A DNA stretch of 64,000 nucleotides from Streptomyces sp. NBC_00620 (GCF_026341825.1 NZ_JAPENY010000002.1:62001-126000), one strand, 5' to 3'; counted from the first letter of the stretch, positions 22,855-32,370 are shown. The notes: generated by a model not told the origin, from the sequence alone. Made by a program: numbers and translations.

Positions 22855-24447
22855 ATGACAACTTCCGCTCCCGCTACCGAACGACATGTGTCCGAGGCGG
22901 TGCACAGGCGCCGCTGGGCCATCCTCGGCGTGCTCATGTTGAGCCTGCTGATCGTGGTGCTCGACAACTCGATCCTGAACGTCGCGATCAAGACGATCTC
23001 GACCCCCGAGCCCATCGGCCTCGGCGCCACCCAGGGCGAGCTGGAGTGGGCCATCAACGCCTACACGCTCGTCTTCGCCGGACTGCTCTTCACCGCGGGC
23101 CTCCTCGGCGACCGGCTCGGCCGCAAGAAGATGCTGCTCGCCGGTCTCGCCGTGTTCGGCATAGGTTCGGCGCTCGCCGCCGAGTCCGGCTCGCCGGTCC
23201 AGCTCATCGTGTTCCGGGCGGTGATGGGCCTCGGCGCCGCGTTCGTGATGCCCGCCACCCTCTCCGTCCTGATGAACGTGTTCGAGCGCGACGAGCAGCC
23301 CAAGGCCATCGGCATCTGGGCCGGCGGCGTCGGCCTCGCCATCGCGATCGGCCCGATCACCGGCGGCGTACTCCTGGACCACTTCTGGTGGGGCTCGGTC
23401 TTCCTGGTCAACGTGCCGATCGTGCTGCTCGCGCTGGTCCTGATGATCTGGCTGGTCCCCGACTCCCGTGACCCGAACCCCGGACGCGTCGACCCGATCG
23501 GTGTGGTCCTGTCCGTCGTCGGTCTCGTCCTGCTCGTCTACGGCATCATCAAGGGCGGCCAGCTGGCCGACTTCACCGATCCGACGGTCCTGCTGACCAT
23601 CGGGGCCGGACTCGCGGTGCTCATCGGCTTCGTCGTCTTCGAGAAGCGCAGCGACCACCCGTCCATCGACGTCACCTACTTCAAGAACAAGGTCTTCTCG
23701 GCCGCGATGTCCGCCATCGCGCTCGTCTTCTTCGCGCTGATGGGCGTGACCTTCTTCTCCGTCTTCTACACGCAGAGCGTGCGGGGCTACTCGCCGCTCC
23801 AGACCGGCCTGTTGATGCTGCCGCTCGCCGCCGCCCAGCTCATCTTCGCGCCGCGGGCCCGCCTCGTCGTCGACCGCTTCGGCAACAAGGCCACCTGCAC
23901 GGCGGGGCTGCTGATCATCGCCGCGATGCTGGCCGCGTTCGCCACCCTGGAGGCGGACACGCCGATCTGGATCCTCGAGGTCATCTTCTTCTTCATGGGC
24001 ACCGGAATGGCGCACATCATGACCCCGACCAGTGTCGTGATCATGCAGGCCCTGCCGCGCGAGAAGGCGGGCTCCGCGTCCGCCCTCAGCAACACCTTCC
24101 GCCAGGTCGGCGGCGCACTCGGCATCGCCGTCCTCGGCTCCGTCCTCTCCGCGGCCTACCGCGGCGGCATCGAGGACAAGCTCACCCTCGTCCCGGCCGG
24201 CCTGCGCCACACCGCCGGCGAGTCCATCGAGGCCACCCTCGGCGTCGCCGCCAAGCTCGGCCCCGAGGGCAAAGCCCTCATCACCCCCGCCAACGACGCC
24301 TTCCTGCACGCCATGCACGTCACCGCCCTGTGCGGCGCGGGTGTCGCGATCATCGGCGCGCTGGTCGTGTTCCTGTTCCTGCCGGGCCGCACCCCCGCGC
24401 CGCAGGAGGGCGAGAAGGAGGCGGAGTTGGTGAAGGCGGAGCACTGA
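22855..24447 (+). CDS. MFS multidrug exporter, DHA2 (EmrB/QacA) family, 14 helices
   Basis: The 530-residue protein has the 14-helix pattern of proton-driven drug antiporters. Motif C-like and DHA2 features are visible: LDNSILNVAIKTI in helix 1, GLLGDRLGRKKML in loop 2-3, VMGLGAAFVMPATLSVL and GPITGGVLLDHFWWGSVFLVNVP. It exports amphiphilic compounds; the substrate is unknown. A palindromic operator precedes it and a TetR regulator follows 57 bp downstream, a standard self-controlled efflux unit. Confidence 0.9.
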   Translation: MTTSAPATERHVSEAVHRRRWAILGVLMLSLLIVVLDNSILNVAIKTISTPEPIGLGATQGELEWAINAYTLVFAGLLFTAGLLGDRLGRKKMLLAGLAVFGIGSALAAESGSPVQLIVFRAVMGLGAAFVMPATLSVLMNVFERDEQPKAIGIWAGGVGLAIAIGPITGGVLLDHFWWGSVFLVNVPIVLLALVLMIWLVPDSRDPNPGRVDPIGVVLSVVGLVLLVYGIIKGGQLADFTDPTVLLTIGAGLAVLIGFVVFEKRSDHPSIDVTYFKNKVFSAAMSAIALVFFALMGVTFFSVFYTQSVRGYSPLQTGLLMLPLAAAQLIFAPRARLVVDRFGNKATCTAGLLIIAAMLAAFATLEADTPIWILEVIFFFMGTGMAHIMTPTSVVIMQALPREKAGSASALSNTFRQVGGALGIAVLGSVLSAAYRGGIEDKLTLVPAGLRHTAGESIEATLGVAAKLGPEGKALITPANDAFLHAMHVTALCGAGVAIIGALVVFLFLPGRTPAPQEGEKEAELVKAEH

Positions 24448-24504
24448 CCAGCCGCGTTCACCGGGGAGAATAGCCCCAGGTCCGACCAAGGAACGGAGTT
24501 CGAA

Positions 24505-25125
24505 GTGAGCCTCGCCGGCAGCCAGGACAGGCAAGAGGGCCCCCCGAGGGGACGCCCCCGCAGCGAGGCCGTGGAACGCTCCATCCTCGAAGGCGTGATG
24601 AAACTCCTCGAGGAGGGCGTACCCCTCGGCGAGGTCTCCATCGAGCGCGTCGCCCGCACCGCGGGAGTCGGCAAGGCGACCATCTACCGCCGCTGGAGCG
24701 GCAAGGAGGAACTCTTCGTCGACGTCCTGCGCGCCGCCGAGCCCCCGGACCCGGAACTCCCCGGCACCTCGATGCGCGACGACCTCGTCGTCCTCCTGGA
24801 GTCGCTGCGCCGGCGTGCCCTGGCCAACCGCAGCTCGGCGATCCTGCACAACGTCCACGTCCAGATGAAGGCCAGTCCGAGGCTCTGGAGCGCGTACCAC
24901 GCGACCGTCATCGCCCCGCGGCGCAGGATGGGCGAGGAAGTCCTGCGCCGCGGGCAGGAGAACGGCGAGCTCCGCGACGACATCGACATCGAACTGCTCA
25001 ACGACATGTTCGTCGGCCCCATGCTCGTACGCACCGTCATGCACCCCGACTCCGCACTCCCCGAGGACCTCGCGGAACGGATCGTCGACACGGCCCTTGA
25101 GGGACTGCGCCCCACCAAGCCGTAG
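24505..25125 (+). CDS. TetR/AcrR-family transcriptional regulator
   Basis: The 206-residue protein has an N-terminal tetra-helical DNA-binding domain (about 22-70) with VSIERVARTAGVGKATIYRRWSGKEELF, followed by a helical ligand-binding domain with the SACE_7040/TetR_C-type start (RDDLVVLLESLRRRALANRS). The GTG at 24505 follows GGAACGGAG. It probably represses the upstream MFS gene through the palindrome at 22809-22835 and is co-transcribed with it, giving autoregulation. Confidence 0.9.
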   Translation: MSLAGSQDRQEGPPRGRPRSEAVERSILEGVMKLLEEGVPLGEVSIERVARTAGVGKATIYRRWSGKEELFVDVLRAAEPPDPELPGTSMRDDLVVLLESLRRRALANRSSAILHNVHVQMKASPRLWSAYHATVIAPRRRMGEEVLRRGQENGELRDDIDIELLNDMFVGPMLVRTVMHPDSALPEDLAERIVDTALEGLRPTKP

Positions 25126-25375
25126 TTGGCACGACCGCTCACGCGACCGCCCACCCCACTGATACCCGCTGCTACCCGCGCGATTTCTGACGGGTCGAAT
25201 ATGCGCGTTTCGTCACAGGCGAGGCGTTCCACCTCCACATTCGGAACTCCGGACACGAAGTTGTACGTCCTCGTGCCCGTACGGCCGTCATGGGACGGCA
25301 GGAAGGACACGGATCATCCCCTAGGGTCGTAGCCGCGGGGCAGTCGGTGTGCACGGCAAGTTGTGAGGCGACGGT

Positions 25376-26413
25376 ATGGCGCAGGCGTATATGACGGAGA
25401 CGGGCAGCGGCGGCCAGGGGCCCGACCGCAGAGGGTCCCGGCTTCGGCGCCTGCTCGACGGCTGGCGCGGCGACCGCGGCATCTGGCGCCGCGGTCTGAT
25501 CCTCGCCGCGCTCGCGGTGGTCCTCGCGCTGGTGATGGTCCTGCACGCGCGGATCCCGAACCGGATCGGCAACCTCGGCAGCCTGACGGAGACGTTCCTG
25601 CCCTGGTTCGCCCTAGCCATCCCGGTGCTGCTGGTCCTCGGCTTCGTACGGAAGTCGGCGACCGCCGTGATCGCCGTGCTGCTGCCCGCGATCGTCTGGC
25701 TGAACCTCTTCGGCGGGCTCCTCACCGACAAGAACGGCAGCGGCGGGAACCTGACCGTCGCCACGCACAACGTCAACGCGGACAACCCGGACCCGTCGGG
25801 CACCGCCGCCGACGTGGCCGCGTCCGGCGCCGACGTCGTGGCCCTCGAAGAGCTGACGGCCACAGCGGTCCCGACGTACGAGAAGGCACTCGCGTCGACG
25901 TACAAGTACCACTCGGTGCAGGGCACCGTCGGGCTGTGGAGCAAGTACCCGCTGACCGGCGTCGGGCCCGTGGACATCAAGCTGGGCTGGACCCGTGCGA
26001 TGCGCGCGACGGTGACGACGCCGGAGGGCCCGATCGCCGTGTACGTCGCCCACCTGCCCTCGGTACGGGTGAAGCTGGAGGCCGGGTTCACGGCCCGCCA
26101 GCGCGACAAGAGCGCCGACGCGCTGGGCGAGGCGATCACCAACGATCCGCTCAAGCAGGTCGTCCTGCTCGGCGACCTCAACGGCACGATGAACGACCGC
26201 GCGCTGAACGCCGTCACCGCGCAGATGCGCTCCACGCAGGGCGCGGCGGGCAGCGGCTTCGGTTTCAGCTGGCCCGCGTCGTTCCCGATGGCCCGGATCG
26301 ACCAGATCATGGTCAAGGGGATCGAGCCGGTGACCTCGTGGACCCTGCCCGAGACAGGCAGCGACCACCTCCCGATCGCCGCCCGCGTAAAGATCTCGGC
26401 AACCGAGTCTTAA
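25376..26413 (+). CDS. Membrane-anchored endonuclease/exonuclease/phosphatase-family protein
   Basis: The 345-residue protein has three N-terminal membrane segments (about 38-57, 66-85 and 90-108) and an extracytoplasmic EEP domain. Catalytic elements are visible: TVATHNVNADNPD (metal-site Asn), LEELT (metal Glu), LLGDLNGTMND (Asp/Asn) and SDHLPI (Asp/His). Such proteins in Streptomyces may hydrolyse extracellular phosphodiesters; nuclease, phosphatase and sphingomyelinase activities are all known in the fold. Confidence 0.85.
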   Translation: MAQAYMTETGSGGQGPDRRGSRLRRLLDGWRGDRGIWRRGLILAALAVVLALVMVLHARIPNRIGNLGSLTETFLPWFALAIPVLLVLGFVRKSATAVIAVLLPAIVWLNLFGGLLTDKNGSGGNLTVATHNVNADNPDPSGTAADVAASGADVVALEELTATAVPTYEKALASTYKYHSVQGTVGLWSKYPLTGVGPVDIKLGWTRAMRATVTTPEGPIAVYVAHLPSVRVKLEAGFTARQRDKSADALGEAITNDPLKQVVLLGDLNGTMNDRALNAVTAQMRSTQGAAGSGFGFSWPASFPMARIDQIMVKGIEPVTSWTLPETGSDHLPIAARVKISATES

Positions 26414-26466
26414 CCTCCTGGAATACTGGGCCTGAGAGGCTTTGTTCCACAGATGAACTTACGCGT

Positions 26467-26490
26467 CCCGTGCACATCGGTGTGCACGGG
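26467..26490. terminator. Perfect 10-bp hairpin with TCGG loop
   Basis: CCCGTGCACA-TCGG-TGTGCACGGG lies 53 bp after the EEP gene and 68 bp before the next MFS gene. It can end transcription of the former or act as a leader element of the latter. Confidence 0.65.
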
Positions 26491-26558
26491 CGCAGCCCTG
26501 CGCGCACGTACGTCCCCACGCATCGCCGCGCGCCCGCGATTCCCTTGAAAGGCCCCTC

Positions 26559-27779
26559 ATGCCTCTGGCCCTGCTCGCCCTCGCCGTGGGCGCCTTCGGC
26601 ATCGGCACCACCGAGTTCGTGATGATGGGCCTGCTGCCCGACGTCGCGGACGACCTGCACATATCGATCCCCAGCGCCGGCCACCTGGTCTCCGCGTACG
26701 CGCTCGGTGTGGTCATCGGCGCCCCGCTCCTGGCCGCGGCCACCGCTCGCGTGTCCCGCCGCAAGGTCCTGATCGGCCTCATGCTCCTCTTCGTCGCGGG
26801 CAACGTGCTCTCCGCCTTCGCCCCCGACTACCACTGGCTGCTGGCCGCCCGCTTCCTCAGCGGCCTGCCGCACGGCGCCTTCTTCGGCGTGGGCGCCGTC
26901 GTCGCCACCAACCTGGTGGCCCCCGAACGCAAGGCGCGCTCCGTCTCGCTGATGTTCCTGGGCCTGACGGTCGCGAACGTCGTGGGTGTCCCGGTGGCCA
27001 CGCTCATGGGCCAGCACATGGGCTGGCGCTCCACCTTCCTCGGCGTCAGTGTGATCGGCCTCCTGGCTGTGGTGTCACTGGCGCTCCTCGTCCCTCGCGA
27101 CGGCACTCACGGGCTCGCCGCGGGCCTGCGCGGCGAACTTGCCGCCCTGCAGTCGCTCCCGGTCTGGCTGGCCCTCGGCACGACGGTCGCCGGCTTCGGC
27201 GCGCTGTTCGCCGCGTACAGCTACATCACACCGATGCTGACGGACGCCGCCGGGTACGCCGACTCAAGCGTGACCCTGCTTCTTGCGCTGTTCGGTGTCG
27301 GCGCCACGGCGGGCAACCTGCTGGGCGGGCGTCTGGCGGACCGGTCGATGCGGGGCACGCTCTTCGGCGGCCTGGTCTCGCTCGCGGCGGTCCTGGCGCT
27401 GTTCCCGGTACTGATGGCGACGGCGTGGAGCGCCGCGCTCGCAGTGGTCCTGCTCGGCACGGCGGCGTTCGTGACCAGTTCGCCGCTGCTGCTGATGGTG
27501 ATGGAGAAGGCGTCGTCGGCCCCGTCCCTCGCCTCCTCGGCCAACCAGGCGGCGTTCAACCTGGCCAACGCCGGGGGCGCGTGGATCGGAGGCCTCGCGC
27601 TCGCAGCGGGCCTCGGCGTGACGTCCCCGGCGGTCGTGGGCGCGGGGCTGGCCGTGCTGGGGCTGGGAGTTGCCGGGGTGGCCTACGTGGTGGACAAGCG
27701 GGGCCCGGTGTCGGCGGGCGGCCGGGAGCGTGTGGTGGCCTCACATGTGCCGGAGCACGCGGAGTCGGTGCACCACTGA
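26559..27779 (+). CDS. MFS exporter, DHA1 family (AraJ/Cmx-like)
   Basis: The 406-residue, 12-helix protein opens with LALAVGAFGIGTTEFVMMGLLPDVA, the hallmark of the AraJ/YdhP/Cmx group, followed by SAYALGVVIGAPLLAAATARVSRRKVL and RFLSGLPHGAFFGVGAVVA. Relatives export arabinose-like sugars or chloramphenicol. No regulator gene is adjacent. AAAGGCCCCTC precedes the ATG at 26559. Confidence 0.88.
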   Translation: MPLALLALAVGAFGIGTTEFVMMGLLPDVADDLHISIPSAGHLVSAYALGVVIGAPLLAAATARVSRRKVLIGLMLLFVAGNVLSAFAPDYHWLLAARFLSGLPHGAFFGVGAVVATNLVAPERKARSVSLMFLGLTVANVVGVPVATLMGQHMGWRSTFLGVSVIGLLAVVSLALLVPRDGTHGLAAGLRGELAALQSLPVWLALGTTVAGFGALFAAYSYITPMLTDAAGYADSSVTLLLALFGVGATAGNLLGGRLADRSMRGTLFGGLVSLAAVLALFPVLMATAWSAALAVVLLGTAAFVTSSPLLLMVMEKASSAPSLASSANQAAFNLANAGGAWIGGLALAAGLGVTSPAVVGAGLAVLGLGVAGVAYVVDKRGPVSAGGRERVVASHVPEHAESVHH

Positions 27780-27794
27780 GAGTTTCGCCCCCGC

Positions 27795-27986
27795 CGCCCC
27801 TACCCGTCCCATTCCCAGGGGCTCCGCCCCTTCGACCCCGCCAAGGGGCTCCGCCCCCTGGACCCCGGCTCCTCAAACGCCGGAGGGGCTAACCCCTAGC
27901 CCGTCCGGCGATTGAGGACGAGGCCGTTCAGGCCGATGCGGGGGTCTGGGGGCGGAGCCCCCAGCAACACGGGACGGGTAGGGGCG
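27795..27986. terminator. Double bidirectional terminator region with long inverted repeat
   Basis: The outer arms CGCCCCTACCCGTCCC (27795-27810) and its perfect complement (27971-27986) enclose three short hairpins: AGGGGC-TCC-GCCCCT (27817-27831), GGGGC-TCC-GCCCC (27845-27857) and CTGGGGGC-GGA-GCCCCCAG (27946-27964). Each half is a copy of the Streptomyces intergenic block containing CCTCAAACGCCGGA, placed in opposite directions between two convergent genes. Confidence 0.85.
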
Positions 27987-28033
27987 GAGGGGGCGAGAAC
28001 CTCTCCTGGCCGTCCCCACGCACCCGCACCGGA

Positions 28034-30070
28034 CTAGTCGAAGCGAGCCAGGTCCCGCAGCCAGACCGTCGCCGAACTGTCCGACGGTGCTCGCCAGTCG
28101 CCTCGCGGTGACAGCGAACCGCCCGCCGAGACCTTCGGCCCGTTCGGCATGGCCGAGCGCTTGAACTGCGCGAACGCGAAGAAGCGACGGCAGAACACCT
28201 CCAGCCACTGCCGGATCTCCGGCAGGTCGTACGCCACTCGCTTGGCCTCGGGGAAGCCCGGCGGCCAGGCGCCGGCGTCCGCGTCGTGCCAGGCGTGCCA
28301 GGCCAGGAAAGCGATCTTCGACGGCCGGAAGCCGTAGCGCAGCACATGGAACAGGGTGAAGTCGTGCAGCGCGTACGGGCCGATCTTCGACTCGGTGGAC
28401 TGCATCTCCTCACCCGGTACGAGTTCCGGGCTGATCTCGGTGTCGAGGATCGCGGCGAGGATCTTGCCCGCCTCCTCGCCGAACTGGTCGCTGCCGATGA
28501 CCCAGCGGATCAGATGCTGGATCAGCGTCTTCGGCACTCCCGAGTTGACGTTGTAGTGGCTCATCTGGTCGCCCACGCCGTAGGTGGACCAGCCGAGCGC
28601 CAGCTCCGAGAGGTCACCGGTGCCGAGCACGATGCCGCCGCGCTGGTTGGCGAGCCGGAACAGGTAGTCGGTGCGCAGTCCGGCCTGGACGTTCTCGAAG
28701 GTGACGTCGTACACCGGCTCGCCGGAGGCGAAGGGGTGGCCCATCTCCTTCAGCATCAGCCGGGCGGTCGGCGTGATGTCCAGCTCGGCCGCGGTGACGC
28801 CGAGGGCGGCCATCAGCTTGTGCGCGTTGTCCTTGGTGTGGTCGCTGGTGGCGAAGCCGGGCAGCGTCCAGGCCAGGATGTCGCTGCGCGGACGCCCCGC
28901 GCGGTCCATCGCGCGGGCGGCGACGATCAGCGCGTGCGTGGAGTCGAGCCCGCCGGACACCCCGATGACCACCTTCGCGCCACCGATCGAAGCGAGCCGC
29001 TGCTGCAACCCCGCGACCTGGATGTTGTACGCCTCGTAGCAGTCCAGGGCCAGCCGGTCGGGGTCCGCGGGCACGAACGGGAAGCGCTCGATACGCCGCC
29101 GCAGGCCCAAGTCACCGGTGGGCGGGTCGAGTTCGAACGACACCGTCCGGAAGTCGGCCGTACGGGCGCCATGCGTGCGCCGGTTGTCGTCGAAGGTGCC
29201 CATCCGCTGCCGCTCCTGCCGCAGCAGGTCGAGGTCGATGTCGGCGACGGCGAACTGGTCGTCGAGCGGGAAGCGGTCGGACTCGGCCAGCAGCACCCCG
29301 TTCTCGTAGATCAGGGTCTGGCCGTCCCAGGACAGGTCGGTGGTCGACTCGCCAAGACCGGCCGCCGCGTAGACGTACGCGGCGAGGCAGCGCGCGGACG
29401 CCGAGCGGCACAACAGCTTGCGGTCCTCGGCGCGGCCGACGGTGATCGGGCTGCCGGAGAGGTTGGCGAGGACGGTCGCACCGGCCAGGGCCGCCTCGGC
29501 GCTCGGCGGCACAGGCACCCACATGTCCTCGCAGATCTCCGTGTGCAGCACCAGCCCTGCCACGTCGTCCGCCGCGAACAGCAGGTCCACGCCGAACGGC
29601 ACCGACTCCCCGCCGACCCGGATCGTGCCGCCGCGCTCGCCGTCGCCCGAGGCGATCTGCCGCCGCTCGTAGAACTCCCGGTAGTTCGGCGGGTACGACT
29701 TGGGCACGACACCGAGGACCCGCCCGCGGTGCACGACCACCGCGCAGTTGTAGACCCGGTCGCGGTGGCGCAGCGGGGCACCGACGAGCAGGACAGGCAG
29801 CAGCTCGGCCGACCCCTCCACCACGTCCCGGAGCGCCTCCTCGACCTGGTCGAGCAGCGCGTCCTGGAGGATCAGGTCCTCGATCGAGTAGCCGCACAGC
29901 ACCATCTCCGGGAAGACGGCGACGGCCACGCCCTCGTCGGCGCATCTGCGCGCGTGGCGCAGGACCGCCTCGGCGTTGGCGTGCGGGTCCGTGATGACGG
30001 TGTGGCCCGTACAGGCGGCGACGCGTGCGAAGCCGTGCTGATAGAGCGACCGGAAGTTCAGTGGAGGCAC
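28034..30070 (-). CDS. nadE: Glutamine-dependent NAD+ synthetase
   Basis: The 678-residue two-domain enzyme makes NAD from deamido-NAD, ATP and glutamine. The N-terminal nitrilase-type glutaminase (about 1-290) has the triad Glu55 (FPEMVLCGYS), Lys124 (PKSYPPNYREFYE) and Cys180 (TEICEDMW). The C-terminal synthetase has the ATP-pyrophosphatase P-loop SGGLDST near residue 371. Length and order match mycobacterial NadE. The start is a GTG at 30070 without a clear Shine-Dalgarno. A terminator region lies downstream. Confidence 0.95.
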   Translation of the reverse strand: MPPLNFRSLYQHGFARVAACTGHTVITDPHANAEAVLRHARRCADEGVAVAVFPEMVLCGYSIEDLILQDALLDQVEEALRDVVEGSAELLPVLLVGAPLRHRDRVYNCAVVVHRGRVLGVVPKSYPPNYREFYERRQIASGDGERGGTIRVGGESVPFGVDLLFAADDVAGLVLHTEICEDMWVPVPPSAEAALAGATVLANLSGSPITVGRAEDRKLLCRSASARCLAAYVYAAAGLGESTTDLSWDGQTLIYENGVLLAESDRFPLDDQFAVADIDLDLLRQERQRMGTFDDNRRTHGARTADFRTVSFELDPPTGDLGLRRRIERFPFVPADPDRLALDCYEAYNIQVAGLQQRLASIGGAKVVIGVSGGLDSTHALIVAARAMDRAGRPRSDILAWTLPGFATSDHTKDNAHKLMAALGVTAAELDITPTARLMLKEMGHPFASGEPVYDVTFENVQAGLRTDYLFRLANQRGGIVLGTGDLSELALGWSTYGVGDQMSHYNVNSGVPKTLIQHLIRWVIGSDQFGEEAGKILAAILDTEISPELVPGEEMQSTESKIGPYALHDFTLFHVLRYGFRPSKIAFLAWHAWHDADAGAWPPGFPEAKRVAYDLPEIRQWLEVFCRRFFAFAQFKRSAMPNGPKVSAGGSLSPRGDWRAPSDSSATVWLRDLARFD

Positions 30071-30146
30071 GAGGATCAGTGTAATCGTCAGAGCGACGCG
30101 ATGGGGTGGCGGGCGCCTCGCGCCCCCGGGCTGGGGGGCGAACGTA

Positions 30147-30183
30147 CGCCCGCCCCCGACGAGACCTCCGTCGGGGGCGGGCG
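30147..30183 (-). terminator. Terminator of the sedolisin gene
   Basis: CGCCCGCCCCCGACG (30147-30161) and CGTCGGGGGCGGGCG (30169-30183) form a 15-bp perfect stem with a 7-base loop, 21 bp past the protease stop codon. Confidence 0.85.
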
Positions 30184-30204
30184 CGGCGGACCACCGTGTG
30201 GACC

Positions 30205-32145
30205 TCAGTGGCGCCGGTACGACTGGACGTAGCCGCTCGCGGGCGTACCCACGCCGGTGACGTCGTCGTAGCCCTTCACGGCGGACAGCGAGCTGTCCTT
30301 ACCGAGACTGCGCACCGACGTCGTGAGACCGTCCGTCGCGTCGTAACCGTTGACGAAGTCGACGCGCGCCACGGCGAGCCCGGACCCCGTGGGGTTGTCC
30401 GTGACGTCGTGGTACGCCTTCGAGCCGTACTTGGCATAGATCGCCGGGTTGGCGAAGCCGATCGGCTTGCCGCCCCGCGTCTGCTGGGCCAGCGCCTGGA
30501 CACCCGCGATCACCGGCGCGGCGAGCGAGGTGCCGCCGATCCGGTACTCGCTGTACGCCTGCGTCCCGTCCGGCTGGGTCTGCGTCTGGCCGACCTTGAA
30601 CCCGGTGTTGGGATCGGCGACCGCCGAGATGTCCGGCACGGTGCGCATGGCGGTCGTACCGTTCGCCTTGGCGAGCGAGGAGGGTACGACACCCTTCTGG
30701 TAGAAGGGCTGCGACACGGTCTTGCTGGTGCCGCCACCCGCGCCCGAGGTGAACGCGCCGGGGAAGTCCGTCCAGCCGGCGCCATCCGCCGACAGCACGG
30801 CCCGCTCGGTGCCCCAGCCGGTCTCGAACTTGTACTTGTCACCCTTGCCGACCGCCAGCGAGGTACCGCCGACAGCCGTCACCCACGCCGAGTTGGCCGG
30901 GGTGTCGACCTGCTTCGTACCGGTGTTGGCGACCTCGTCGCCGTTGTCGCCGGAGGAGAAGTAGAAGCCGATGCCCTCGACCGCGCCGAACTGGAAGACC
31001 TGGTCGTAGGCGGCCGCGATGTCGGGCGTCTCGTTGGCCTCGATGTCGCCCCACGAGTTGGAGACGATGTCGGCGAGGTGCCCGTCGACGATCTTGTTGA
31101 GCGAGTCGAGCAGATCGTCGTCGTAGCAGGAGGCGGCACCCACATAGGTGATGCTCGCGCCGGGCGCGACAGCGTGCACGGCTTCGACGTCGAGGGTCTC
31201 CTCGCCGTACCAGCCCGCGGCCCCGCACTCCTCGGTCTTCGTGTAGTCGCTCGGCAGCACCTGGCGCAACTGACCGCTGCTGTACTTCGCGTCACCGTGC
31301 TTCTTGGCGTAGGTGGCCGCGTCGTAGGCGATGGTCGGGGAGGCGTACGCGTCGGTGATGGCGACCCGCACCCCCTTGCCGGTGCTCGTGCCGGCCCCGT
31401 AGGCGGCGCGCAACTGCTTGCCGGTGTAGCCCTGGACGGCGTACGGGATCTTCGTGCCGTACGCGTCCGGCAGCGTGCTCGCGATGTTCGAGCCGTAGTA
31501 CGAGGAGAACGGCCCGGCGTTGTTGAACACGGCGTCCGGCGGCGGCAGGGTGTCGCTGTGCGTCGCCTTGTGCGGAGCGGTGTCCAGACCGGTGACGGTC
31601 AGGACGGCGCCGTCCAGGGCGGCCGGCGCGGAGGCCGTCTTCGACGGCGCACGGTAAGTCTTCGTGCCCTTGGCGTAGTTGTGCAGCTGGGTGTCGAACG
31701 CCTTCTCGGCATCGGCGACATCACCCGTCACGGAGACGTAGTGCTGCGTGGAGCCGGTGACCTTCAGACCCGCCGACTTCAGCCACGAGGTCACCGCGGC
31801 GACCTGCGCCTCGGTGGCGCCGAAGCGATTCTGCGCCTGCGTGGCGCTGAGGTACTTCCCGTAAGAGGCCGACTCCGGATCGGACACGGCCTTGGCGTAC
31901 GCGGCCAGACCGGAGGCGTCCCGGCCGGCGAGGTAGACCCGGGCGGAGACCTGGGAACTGTCGGCCGTGGCGCCCTTGTCCGCCTTGGCCGTCGCCCAGG
32001 TGGGCTTCGTACCCGCGAGGGTGTCCCGGCCAGGGCCGTCCGCCGCCTGGGCCACGGGTATGCCGAACGCCAGCGCCCCGGCAAGCAGAGGCAGTGTCGC
32101 TGCCATGCTCACCCCGGCGCGCAGCACTGCGCGGTTGGATCTCAT
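30205..32145 (-). CDS. Secreted serine-carboxyl protease, sedolisin family (S53)
   Basis: The 646-residue preproprotein has a signal peptide (about 1-36), a pro-kumamolisin activation domain (about 45-200) and the peptidase S53 domain. Catalytic residues are visible: Glu and Asp in GEETLDVEAVH, the oxyanion Asp region SWGD and SSGDNGDE, and Ser in GGTSLAAPVIAG. The C-terminal GYDDVTGVGTP is the calcium-binding site. Such enzymes are acid-active exoproteases, including tripeptidyl peptidases. AGGGGG lies just before the ATG at 32145. Confidence 0.93.
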   Translation of the reverse strand: MRSNRAVLRAGVSMAATLPLLAGALAFGIPVAQAADGPGRDTLAGTKPTWATAKADKGATADSSQVSARVYLAGRDASGLAAYAKAVSDPESASYGKYLSATQAQNRFGATEAQVAAVTSWLKSAGLKVTGSTQHYVSVTGDVADAEKAFDTQLHNYAKGTKTYRAPSKTASAPAALDGAVLTVTGLDTAPHKATHSDTLPPPDAVFNNAGPFSSYYGSNIASTLPDAYGTKIPYAVQGYTGKQLRAAYGAGTSTGKGVRVAITDAYASPTIAYDAATYAKKHGDAKYSSGQLRQVLPSDYTKTEECGAAGWYGEETLDVEAVHAVAPGASITYVGAASCYDDDLLDSLNKIVDGHLADIVSNSWGDIEANETPDIAAAYDQVFQFGAVEGIGFYFSSGDNGDEVANTGTKQVDTPANSAWVTAVGGTSLAVGKGDKYKFETGWGTERAVLSADGAGWTDFPGAFTSGAGGGTSKTVSQPFYQKGVVPSSLAKANGTTAMRTVPDISAVADPNTGFKVGQTQTQPDGTQAYSEYRIGGTSLAAPVIAGVQALAQQTRGGKPIGFANPAIYAKYGSKAYHDVTDNPTGSGLAVARVDFVNGYDATDGLTTSVRSLGKDSSLSAVKGYDDVTGVGTPASGYVQSYRRH

Positions 32146-32355
32146 AAAACCCCCTGCGATGCGGTTCGTCGCATGTAGTGGTCGGTCGGTGATCCGCACA
32201 GACCCCTGCGCCACATGGGTGCACAGGGAATGGATCACGCGATGGGGGCCACTCTGACGATGAACCGTCCATGCCAGGGAAATGAACAGGCCAAGGAAAC
32301 CCCAAGTAGCCACTTCCGGAAGACATTTGGGACGACCCAGCACAAGCCCACAAAA

Positions 32356-32370
32356 CTGACAACCTGTCAG
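32356..32370. promoter_or_regulatory. Small palindrome upstream of the sedolisin gene
   Basis: CTGACA-ACC-TGTCAG lies about 210 bp upstream of the protease start, embedded in CAAAACTGACAACC. It may be a regulator site; no regulator gene is adjacent. The remaining 32146-32460 stretch holds the protease promoter region and nothing else recognisable. Confidence 0.35.

Noticed and set aside
21760..25044. Long open frame antisense to the MFS and TetR genes, running into panB
   Set aside because: Low-complexity Arg/Gly/Glu/His composition, typical of the complementary frame in high-GC DNA; only the part from 22647 leftward (PanB) has family motifs.
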